The translations under genes and the position numbers were made by a program. Below, piece after piece: positions 8,001-13,351 of a stretch of 20,224 bases of DNA. This stretch comes from a virus: the IMG/VR virus record IMGVR_UViG_3300030107_001466, positions 7,268 through 27,491 of that record; one strand, 5' to 3'. A model generated the notes under the pieces. It did not search any database. It saw nothing but the letters and a program-made list of their open reading frames with translations, and was not told the origin of the DNA. Numbering within the stretch: position 1 is the stretch's first letter; the number at the start of each line of letters is the position of its first letter.

Positions 8001-10036
8001 GAATTACTGTTGATATCAGCCAAGTACTTGCAACTGGATGGTTAAGAGTAGCTGTTGGTGGAAATTACGAAAATATTAAACAGATATTAACACCAGGTAC
8101 GTATAGTATTGATTTATATGTAGGAAACACCGGTGTTGTTCTATTTAGCATGGGTAATCTTGGTTTTTCCAGTGGCACTAATTATGGTGTTTTTCATATT
8201 GACTCAGTGTCATTACAAGAAGTGGTTAATTATGGTGGAGATGTTGATCACTGGGATTTAAATAGTGATAATGGTGATCCTGATAAGATATATACTTTAG
8301 AAACAGGTGGTGGAGAGAAGTTAGTAAAATTTGATCTTGCTCCAAAAGATACTTATTTACATCAAGAATTAATACCTACCAACCAAGTGTTAGACTTTGA
8401 TAGTGGAAGAATATGTAGAGTTAAATTTTCTTATAATAAGCCTTATTTAAGTGGATCTAATCTAGGTAAGTTATATTTTAGACTATATAATGCGGATGGA
8501 GAAGGTTTTGATAGAGAAATAACAGAAGGTTCAGGAATTGTAGAGTTCGAGGCTGAAATAGGTGGTAGTAATACTAGTATTGCAAATTTACAAAATAGAT
8601 TTGGTTTTTATGTTGGTTCGGATGATGTATTTACTGGTACAGTTGATAACGTGAGTTTAATTATAGACAGTAAAAACGATGGGAAATCGGTGTCTTATAA
8701 TGAAAAAGCTAAAGGTTGGACAAGTTTTAAGTCTTTTGTTCCTGAAATAGGTATTAGTAGTGTTAACCAATTTTATACTATGAACTTTGGTCAATTATGG
8801 AAACATCATACTAATGAAACTAGAAATACTTTTTACGGTGACTTTACTCAATCTTCTATAAAACCTGTATTAAATACAAATCCAGAATTAGTTAAACATT
8901 TCAATACGCTAAACTACGAAGGTACACAATCTAGAATTGATCAATTTTTAACACACGAAGTTACTGCTGATCAACCGTTTCCAATAGGTGATAACTTAAT
9001 AAATACCGGTGTTAATGTTTTTAATCAAATTAATGCACCTAACTCTAACGTAAGTTTTACAACACCTACCGCGGATAGTGTTTCTGTCACAGATTTACAC
9101 GGTGAACAAGGACAGGCAGATATTATAGAAATACAATCAGATATTCTTGATGTAAATAAAACATATAGATTATCTTTTGATTTTAGTGTAACCGGCGCGA
9201 GTGGGCAATCCCACGTTGCGTTTGGAGGAACTTCTATTTCACCAATATTATCAACGGCATTAAGTGGTGTATTTTCTGAAGATTTCACCCCTACAAACAC
9301 TATAGAATTTGTAAGTATAATTCATCCTAATCCAATTAATGGATTTGTAGAAGATGTTAATGTAGAGTTAACCAACATTCTTCTTCAAGAGTTAGACTTT
9401 ACAACAGATGAGAACGATGGGCAATATTATAATTTAATAGAGAGAAAAGGTTGGTATGTATCAGACATACACACAGATAAACAAGAGGGAACATTAAATG
9501 AATTTATAGAAAAAGAAGGTAAATGGTTTAACTATATAAAAGGAACAGCAAATCACTTTGATCCCGCAGCGTTTAATTTCCAAGGTATAGGAACAGTTGA
9601 ATCGGTTGATGGTGGTGTAGTTTTCGGTTGTACTAATCCTAACGCAACTAATTATGATCCTTTAGCCACCACGGATGATGGAACTTGTGGTTTCCCACCT
9701 GATAGTTTTGATATGCAAATTAGACCTTTAACTGGTGCATTTACTGGAGATGGAGCGGCTAGGGTTGTTTATATGGGTACTAATATAGAAGCCACTGGAT
9801 TTACTTACGCTTGGTCCAATGGAGGAACTGGTAGTGAAGTAACTGATCTAGGCGTAGGACCTATTGGTCTTACATTAACAGATGGACAAGGAAATCAACA
9901 TGTAGTACCTCACACGGCTGGACAAGATCCATCGGCACCTATGGTTATGTTCGACACGGTGACTGGCTGTACAAATCCAAATGCTACTAACTTTAATTAT
10001 GTGGCTAATATGGATGATGGTAGTTGTCAAATATAA
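2096..10036 (+). CDS. Giant tail nozzle/muzzle-like protein with inserted beta modules, 2646 aa
   Basis: This is likely the tail nozzle or muzzle protein (role of T7 gp12, P22 gp10 or the crAss-like muzzle), with receptor-contacting additions. The conserved-looking scaffold is an N-terminus with IIPNGQYRDAMNIEVSTSED (22-41) and LFWTDNVNEPRKINI (about 139-153). Around 1590-1680 there is a core with LYAREKDLVTLCEDKILQIF and NPESFASESFRAYFTDKQRG. It is followed by KGWTSFKSF (about 2205), NYEGTQSR (2273-2280) and KGWYVSDI (2451-2458), then EKEGKWFNYIKG. Four beta-sandwich-like modules interrupt this scaffold (about 1721-1927, 1930-2043, 2047-2190 and 2298-2433); each ends in a D/T-(N/S)-x-x-L/I strand such as IDSVSLQE. 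The C-terminus holds a SprB-like segment flanked by two GCTNPNATN...DDG(T/S)C motifs. No signal peptide or membrane helix is seen. The nozzle assignment rests on recalled motifs and gene order. The module calls are inferences. Confidence 0.72.
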   Translation: MPEIKNLFRSGIMNKDDDERIIPNGQYRDAMNIEVSTSEDSDVGTVQNILGNTRVDNLLNLSGSDMKAVGAIADEKNDTLYWFVTGDSSGKKIDAIIEYHHNGTVTPILVDLNERVLKFDKNNIITGINIIDNLLFWTDNVNEPRKINIDSFKLNNHTDLNDHSTMFINGNGIGFVTEDHITVIRKKPTKAPKVTFEESVLERNLEFGFADASTAYGPIDISNNTSQLPLPGTMLTLTHIGYVDKFDPFELVVDDEIILSRQDAPGNLPQNYELKLRLDTILTDVWDTTFGQPLPGQVGAGVFEAEFEILEINSSIPTNTAFLYNAQKVSEKDVIFEKDFIRFATRYKYADGEYSAFSPFTQPVFLAGSYGFHPTKDPHNLGMSNKVINIRLQELISKDVPDDVIQLDILFKKEDSTTVYSIDSIKPDDHASGSYNLWNTPIEYEVLDGNYPAGDETSDYHEQFTSTYTGEYFISTENIYAALPENQMLRPWDNIPRKALSQEISANRLIYGNYIQNYNLKDYLGKECHTDITVNYEKRLFPNANIIKFDTGVRSVKAERTYYLGIVYGDKYGRETPVFTGKNSSIRVPFDLDSNVGSGNFEGAASTALRLQVKLSGPQPHWAHYYKYFLKQTTGEYYNLVVDRVYKSTQDQTLWLSLPSSDRNKLQEGDYFTIKKQADLEVQVPVANKIKVIDIKNEAPDSIKFDYTTLGTGGGSSANLSSLFPDSNGKPAEDVFRIAVDKEAWIVTELGANIEENPPETKYAIQFSILSGTSRTMSEMYFVSTTFMEDAGVSGRYVFILRKKITAADSWVESSAGVLNSTLSMELFSLENKNSVEFEGRFFVKIASNIITQSYLVPGINDNVDFALIARAYAFWLADEPVSGTIGGGNMGCFNTSSGASGPWVQNTTSADGRSKLESEWANTLKFNTTAENSSGWFIDNMYFAAAQGNYEDVPGGGWDAWYSGRMHKGNPVATVSLTDPTPIGTQYVNSIEGIVKVDNTAGAYSYQSSAPFGPQGARSWSKYPYICHNSLDQYHTLDSTYGTLPAGQVHYTDTYRAEGPYPAQNGTGQGVFMHLSFSSVGVDLHDGDFTPLTDAINAGELVEDEFYKNLQWILSSGIHFQGDFDSYVGKNFAHFNANVTAVGLEAHDRQFDVSYMGGPGAAAVANNLAVGNQFKFEGDDQTVYTIQSVDIKYLYNHTTWNPRIRTSSGMTTSDNVFPGNLPGNSVSEALDAFYVNQVQSTYDVLKERIENFGKANNRRVCYIVQLDKDPTDQNYNPLGTNKADDNTFNAINFIDTYIEPGKNTIPTSPAILETEAKEDQDLNIYYEVSDALPRILDLTDGTGNSGLTSNYNGPGGPITDPESNKGHMLAPVGSKVTIHGPGLIDYGQQIAEFPEKKFWLKVENWDGNILSIHGPGLETNGVTLEDNTTFYQGKTLTFWREDNSYTRAAIFECRELSTSGMYVTKLEIYPLVHNRNTGLSYYNCFSFGNGVESNRIRDDFNAPIIRHGVKASTTLEEPYAEERRKYGLIYSGLYNSTSGVNNLNQFIQAEKITKDINPVYGSIQKLYAREKDLVTLCEDKILQIFVDRDVLYNADGNQQLLSTNQVLGQAQPFRGNYGISTNPESFASESFRAYFTDKQRGAVLRLSIDGLTPISDAGMHDYFRDHLKDGLTLYGCYDAYKKDYNLSINYGMTNNRVLNTMFDKGFTSNSQTSGTEFITDGDFINAQLFPTDIVLNGTFADQLNWISSSTIGSITHDPNENAPQDFSRTNINGVINASANYNNQNHNDGTGGIKWWGMISPGDSIYQDIPSSTIGVGDFINLKWDFFKMFTTIPPGWSPDNKIKVTFTNANGDGFQIAPSEIKFDQTPPNVTEMHCDFNKQISSNFTSADPSIPTDNWRVRMELASATGTPWLGKEFYIDNFEIIEEQISIPDWTLVFGPGTYNASDDTVWSLPIQQNVTIPNTGIYRITVDISQVLATGWLRVAVGGNYENIKQILTPGTYSIDLYVGNTGVVLFSMGNLGFSSGTNYGVFHIDSVSLQEVVNYGGDVDHWDLNSDNGDPDKIYTLETGGGEKLVKFDLAPKDTYLHQELIPTNQVLDFDSGRICRVKFSYNKPYLSGSNLGKLYFRLYNADGEGFDREITEGSGIVEFEAEIGGSNTSIANLQNRFGFYVGSDDVFTGTVDNVSLIIDSKNDGKSVSYNEKAKGWTSFKSFVPEIGISSVNQFYTMNFGQLWKHHTNETRNTFYGDFTQSSIKPVLNTNPELVKHFNTLNYEGTQSRIDQFLTHEVTADQPFPIGDNLINTGVNVFNQINAPNSNVSFTTPTADSVSVTDLHGEQGQADIIEIQSDILDVNKTYRLSFDFSVTGASGQSHVAFGGTSISPILSTALSGVFSEDFTPTNTIEFVSIIHPNPINGFVEDVNVELTNILLQELDFTTDENDGQYYNLIERKGWYVSDIHTDKQEGTLNEFIEKEGKWFNYIKGTANHFDPAAFNFQGIGTVESVDGGVVFGCTNPNATNYDPLATTDDGTCGFPPDSFDMQIRPLTGAFTGDGAARVVYMGTNIEATGFTYAWSNGGTGSEVTDLGVGPIGLTLTDGQGNQHVVPHTAGQDPSAPMVMFDTVTGCTNPNATNFNYVANMDDGSCQI
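6228..6246 (+). repeat. 19-base in-frame direct repeat, copy 1
   Basis: CTATTCATGGGCCAGGATT occurs here and again exactly 102 bases (34 codons) downstream, inside the nozzle gene. It encodes IHGPGL, at about residues 1379-1384. This could be a duplicated beta-turn unit or a trace of a short duplication. Confidence 0.6.
6330..6348 (+). repeat. 19-base in-frame direct repeat, copy 2
   Basis: This is an exact second copy of CTATTCATGGGCCAGGATT, in the same reading frame as the first. The flanking codons differ (TIHGPGLID in the first copy, SIHGPGLET here), so the identity is confined to the repeat itself. Confidence 0.6.
9626..9688 (+). repeat. Codons for cysteine motif copy 1 (GCTNPNATN...DDGTC)
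   Basis: Residues 2511-2531 of the nozzle-like protein read G-C-T-N-P-N-A-T-N-Y-D-P-x-A-x-x-D-D-G-T-C. This motif type is common in extracellular proteins of marine Bacteroidetes and their phages. The two cysteines probably pair, or the acidic loop may bind a metal; both are inferences. Confidence 0.75.
9800..9894 (+). other. Codons for SprB-like beta repeat
   Basis: From residue 2569 the protein reads FTYAWSNGGTGSEVTDL, then a short Gly turn and LTLTDGQGN. This matches the pattern (Y/F)-x-Y-x-W-S-(N/T)-G ... T-x-T-D-x-x-G typical of SprB-type repeats in Bacteroidetes gliding adhesins. There is a single unit, placed between the two cysteine motifs. Confidence 0.55.
9965..10027 (+). repeat. 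Codons for cysteine motif copy 2 (GCTNPNATN...DDGSC)
   Basis: Residues 2624-2644 repeat the first cysteine motif, with the same GCTNPNATN start and DDG-S-C end, and stop two residues before the C-terminus. The DNA of the two copies differs at many third positions, so the duplication is not recent or has been kept by selection on the protein. Confidence 0.75.
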
Positions 10037-10051
10037 TATAGATAATATAAT

Positions 10052-11320
10052 ATGGCTTTAATAACAAAAATAGAAATAGATACGTCGAGATTAAGAACTA
10101 GCGCGACTAATAGACTTTTAAAGGTAATTGGAGATGAAGATGCTAGATTTTGGGTTTATATAACTAGATCTTCTAATTCTCAAGCTTATAACTTTGTCAC
10201 GAAATCTTTTTCTGCTACTATTAATTCTCAAAGTAGATTAAGAAATCAATCTCCTGGAATACTTAATTTATCTTTTCCAGCAGCGGCTAGTGGAGATACT
10301 TACACGGTACAAATTCATGCTGATGCTCATTCTGGAACTAGATTTAGTTTTGGTCAAAATAAATTATATTATTCATTCACATTAACACAAATTGGTAATT
10401 CTACCTTAACCTTTAAAAGTGTAGGAACAGGTTATGGGATAACAGATACTTCTCATGGGTCTTCGACTGGATCTACAGTTGATACTTTTGCTGGTATAGA
10501 AAGATCAACATTTGTTTTTAATAAAGCACAAATAACCTCTACTGCCGAGGATGAAGATTTTGGCTTTTTTATATCAACATTAAATTTAAAACCACGATTT
10601 GACGGTGATTTAAATTATGGAACTTGGGACGAAGGGGCTTTGTGTGTTCAGTACAGTAAAGTGGCTAATGGAGCTGGTACAAGTGCTACTTCTTTAGTTT
10701 TAGACGATGTTGATAATTTGCTTGTAGGCATGGAAGTAGCTGTTATAAATAGTGTACATCAAAGCGCTAGAAGAAAGATAACCGCTATTAACACTAGTAC
10801 AAAAACAGTTACATTAAATGGTAGTGAAACATGGAGTAACGATCATGTTATATTATTTAGAGCTTTTGGAACGAGATTAATAAAAGCAGCGAGTGGTGCA
10901 AATATAACACTAAGTGACGCTTTTGTGGAACTAGGACAAACAACAACTGAAATAAGAACAGATATTACCGCGGATATTGCAGCTGGATCATCAATAAACG
11001 TAAGAGGAACAGCGGGTATATCCGCAGAAGCTACTATTAGAATGAGAGGATTAGCAAGAAATACTAGTTCTTCATCCTGTGTGGTTGTGTCTGTACCTAC
11101 ACCAAGTGCAGCTACAAATGACGGTGTTATAAGATTATCAAATGGAGAACTTGCTGCCAGTGAAGAAAGACCAATTAAAGCAGGGACAAAAATATACGTG
11201 GATGGTAGTAGTAATATAGTTTATTTATATGGTACAATAAGCATTAGTAAATATCCTTCTGCTAACGCAGATTTATTGATAGATATGACTAAAATATTAA
11301 CCCAAGGATTACCAGGTTAG
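10052..11320 (+). CDS. Ser/Thr-rich beta-structured virion protein, 422 aa
   Basis: I do not recognise a specific family. The sequence is dominated by short alternating beta strands and Ser/Thr/Gly turns, as in phage tail or head-decoration proteins. It has almost no charged helices until the end. Around residues 218-268 there is a unit with a V-G-M core (225-227) followed by a strand-rich segment (KITAINTSTKTVTLNGSE), resembling the two V-G-M units of the 449-residue ring protein. It has no signal peptide, membrane helix or catalytic motif. It lies directly after the nozzle gene (15-base A/T gap) and before the small conserved virion gene, so a tail-appendage or surface role is likely. This is the only gene here ending in TAG; an in-frame TAA follows three codons later. 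Confidence 0.65.
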   Translation: MALITKIEIDTSRLRTSATNRLLKVIGDEDARFWVYITRSSNSQAYNFVTKSFSATINSQSRLRNQSPGILNLSFPAAASGDTYTVQIHADAHSGTRFSFGQNKLYYSFTLTQIGNSTLTFKSVGTGYGITDTSHGSSTGSTVDTFAGIERSTFVFNKAQITSTAEDEDFGFFISTLNLKPRFDGDLNYGTWDEGALCVQYSKVANGAGTSATSLVLDDVDNLLVGMEVAVINSVHQSARRKITAINTSTKTVTLNGSETWSNDHVILFRAFGTRLIKAASGANITLSDAFVELGQTTTEIRTDITADIAAGSSINVRGTAGISAEATIRMRGLARNTSSSSCVVVSVPTPSAATNDGVIRLSNGELAASEERPIKAGTKIYVDGSSNIVYLYGTISISKYPSANADLLIDMTKILTQGLPG

Positions 11321-11343
11321 GATCGTAATTAAACTACAATAAA
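11321..11343 (+). repeat. Gap element copy 2 (GATCGTAA / ACTACAATAAA)
   Basis: The element starts on the base after the TAG stop of the 422-residue gene. GATCGTAA, then TTAA, then ACTACAATAAA match the blocks at 12-29. The rest of the gap (11344-11365) is A/T-rich, with no Shine-Dalgarno sequence before the ATG at 11366. No convincing terminator is seen. Confidence 0.4.
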
Positions 11344-11365
11344 TAACGTAATTAAAAACATAAGT

Positions 11366-11731
11366 ATGATAACAATAGATTTTGTAAATAATATAAACAA
11401 TGATTCGTTACAAGTAGGTGATTTAGCTTTTTTTATAACACACTCTAATGTTGGAGGTTTTGATACGTCTATAACTGCAGAAGAATACAATCCTCCAAAG
11501 TTAATTGGTCCTATACAAGCCATGACACCTAACTCAATAACAGTAGATGAAACAGTAGGAAATCCTACTCCGTTACCAACAAATAATGATTTTATAATGT
11601 TTGCGAAAGATAGTAGAATTAATTTATCAGGACTAATAGGATATTATGCTGAAGTTGAAATAAAAAATAATTCTGAAGAAAAAGCAGAGATGTATTGTAT
11701 AGCTTCAGAAATCACACCTAGTAGTAAATAA
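11366..11731 (+). CDS. Small conserved phage virion protein, 121 aa
   Basis: The function is unknown. The first half is beta-rich (LQVGDLAFFITHSNVGGF at about 15-32, then LIGPIQAMTPNSITV), and the middle is Pro-rich. The best conserved-looking part is the end, about 83-121, with RINLSGLIGYYAEVEIKNNS, then EKAEMYCIASEI and a short Ser-rich tail. I recall proteins with this ending next to nozzle and gp14-like genes in marine phages, but this is memory, not a search result. It has no membrane helix, signal peptide or catalytic motif. It sits between surface-type and internal virion genes and is preceded by the longest gap in the window. A small fibre, spike or capping component is possible. Confidence 0.6.
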   Translation: MITIDFVNNINNDSLQVGDLAFFITHSNVGGFDTSITAEEYNPPKLIGPIQAMTPNSITVDETVGNPTPLPTNNDFIMFAKDSRINLSGLIGYYAEVEIKNNSEEKAEMYCIASEITPSSK

Positions 11732-11769
11732 TGTATAAAAACTGTAATAATAGATAAAACAATATAATT

Positions 11770-12411
11770 ATGGCAAATAAAAAATCATCACCAGTAAAAT
11801 TCGTAAATGCTATGTTCGGCGGTGCTCAAAGAAGAAGAGAGCAATTTGCCGCAAATCAAGATCTTGGTCAAAAAATGGAAGACTGGGAAAATAGAAAAAT
11901 GAAAAATCCTTACGCTGGTGTAAAAAATCCTTATGAAAATTTAGAGAACGTTTATGAGGACGCTCAAGTAAATTTAAAACAAGCTGAGTTTGAAAAAGAA
12001 CAATCACAACAAGCTATGGCTAATATAATGCAAGGTATGCAAGGTGCTGCAGGTGGAAGTGGTGTAGCTGGTTTAGCGCAAGTTCTAGCTAACCAAGGAG
12101 TAAAACAGGCTCAACAATCTGCGTTATCTATTGGTGCTCAAGAACAAACTAATCAACAAAGAGCTATTGCTGAATCAGGTAGATTAGCAGAGCAAAAAGC
12201 TATGGGTGAACAAAAAAGAGCTTTAATGGAGAGAGAAGGTGAGAGAATGGTGGAAGCGCATGATATTAAAAAAGAAGAGCAAATGTTGGATTACGCAATG
12301 CAAAGAAAAAACGCATCGGATCAAGCTATTGCAGATGCTCAAGCGACAGTAGATAAATTTATTTCTGGAGCTGTTAGCACTGGAATATCAGCTGCAATTC
12401 CAACGCCTTAA
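11770..12411 (+). CDS. T7-gp14-like internal virion protein, 213 aa
   Basis: This is probably an internal virion protein ejected with the DNA, of the T7 gp14 type. In that system, gp14 helps form a channel through the cell envelope. The N-terminus is basic (QRRREQ near 20-25) and is followed by two NPY motifs (46-48 and 53-55) and a NVYEDAQVNLKQAEFEKEQS helix (60-79). A Gly/Ala-rich, weakly hydrophobic segment (about 85-110, GMQGAAGGSGVAGLAQVLA) could insert into a membrane. The rest is Gln/Ala/Glu-rich and predicted coiled coil, ending in another small-residue stretch (ISGAVSTGISAAI). I recognise this layout from marine phage genomes. The gene stands 38 bases after the previous one, with no Shine-Dalgarno sequence. 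It ends in tandem TAA stops. It is followed by an unknown and then the giant protein, echoing the T7 gp14-gp15-gp16 order. Confidence 0.65.
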   Translation: MANKKSSPVKFVNAMFGGAQRRREQFAANQDLGQKMEDWENRKMKNPYAGVKNPYENLENVYEDAQVNLKQAEFEKEQSQQAMANIMQGMQGAAGGSGVAGLAQVLANQGVKQAQQSALSIGAQEQTNQQRAIAESGRLAEQKAMGEQKRALMEREGERMVEAHDIKKEEQMLDYAMQRKNASDQAIADAQATVDKFISGAVSTGISAAIPTP

Positions 12412-12424
12412 TAAATAATAAAAT

Positions 12425-13345
12425 ATGTCAGAAGATAAAAGAATAAAAAAGTATTTTGAAAATATGCCTTATGGTGACGATGCTAAGTCGTCAGAAATAC
12501 ATGGTAAGGCAAATCAACAAATTATAAATAAAACTATAACCTCTTTAGCTAAACAATATGACGCTTTGTTTTCTATCGGGGATAAATCAGGAGCACAAAA
12601 CATATCTGATCTTATAAAAAACATTGCTAGACAACTAGATAATTTAAAAGCTATAAAAGAAGAGTTTGCAGTAAGTTACGGTGGAGGAGTTGGAGGTAAA
12701 AATACTTTTTCAAACTATACTGATTTAAATTGGGAAAGAGCGTTTTTTGGAGAAGTACCTGGAAGTTATATAACTATAGATGAAAATTATCAAATATTAT
12801 GTACAGCTCACGATCCTAATGGTGTAAAAATAACTAAAACTATAAGTGATATAACTGAAAATTGGGTAATCAAAGGAACAGAAGAGGCTGAGTATATGAA
12901 TGCTTATAAAGATTTAGTTAAACAAGGTCAAACAGCAGCTAAACACCCTGATTTTGATATTGATTGGACAGTAGATAATTTACTTATAAATAACGACGCT
13001 TGGAAAGTGTTTGTATCTGATAAAATCGGAGGTATATACTTTTTACAAGAGTGGATGCAACAAAATAAAGAAGCATTAATGAAAGGTGAAATAGAGGATA
13101 GTATGTTACATCCTGATTCTTTTGATCCGAATTACGATACTAGACTACATAAATTTTATGCTGATAGATTGAGAGCTGCGTTTGATTCAAGTTATCAAAC
13201 TATAAGAGAGGGTAACAAATCTAGTTCAACTATACCTGGTAGAACAACTATGGAAGAAACAAAACAATCTGAGCAAACAAGCGGATCATCTCCAGCGGGA
13301 ACATCTATAAAATTTGAAGATTATAAAATACCAAATTTACAATAA
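12425..13345 (+). CDS. Unknown virion-associated protein, 306 aa
   Basis: No family is recognised. The N-terminal third (about 1-85) is helical and charged. It is followed by a Gly loop (YGGGVGGKN at about 85-93) and a compact mixed segment with aromatic residues (YTDLNWERAFFGEVPGSY). A central beta part (TIDENYQILCTAHDPNGVKI) leads into helices with WTVDNLLINNDAWKVFVSDKIGG and FLQEWMQQNKEALM. The last 45 residues are Ser/Thr-rich and look disordered. There is no membrane helix, signal peptide or catalytic motif. It sits 13 bases after the gp14-like gene and 6 bases before the giant gene, so it is likely translated and assembled with them. By position, a partner of the ejected proteins (the T7 gp15 slot) is a reasonable guess, but nothing in the sequence proves it. 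Confidence 0.6.
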   Translation: MSEDKRIKKYFENMPYGDDAKSSEIHGKANQQIINKTITSLAKQYDALFSIGDKSGAQNISDLIKNIARQLDNLKAIKEEFAVSYGGGVGGKNTFSNYTDLNWERAFFGEVPGSYITIDENYQILCTAHDPNGVKITKTISDITENWVIKGTEEAEYMNAYKDLVKQGQTAAKHPDFDIDWTVDNLLINNDAWKVFVSDKIGGIYFLQEWMQQNKEALMKGEIEDSMLHPDSFDPNYDTRLHKFYADRLRAAFDSSYQTIREGNKSSSTIPGRTTMEETKQSEQTSGSSPAGTSIKFEDYKIPNLQ

Positions 13346-13351
13346 TTTAAT

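Noticed and set aside
11298-11319. Possible terminator hairpin TAACC / GGTTA at the end of the 422-residue gene
   Set aside because: A five-pair stem with a 12-base loop and no T-tract after it; too weak to call.
11344-11400. Bacteroidetes-type promoter (TAnnTTTG) near the ATG at 11366
   Set aside because: The nearest match (TAGATTTTG) is off by one base, lies inside the gene, and has no paired upstream TTG box at proper spacing.
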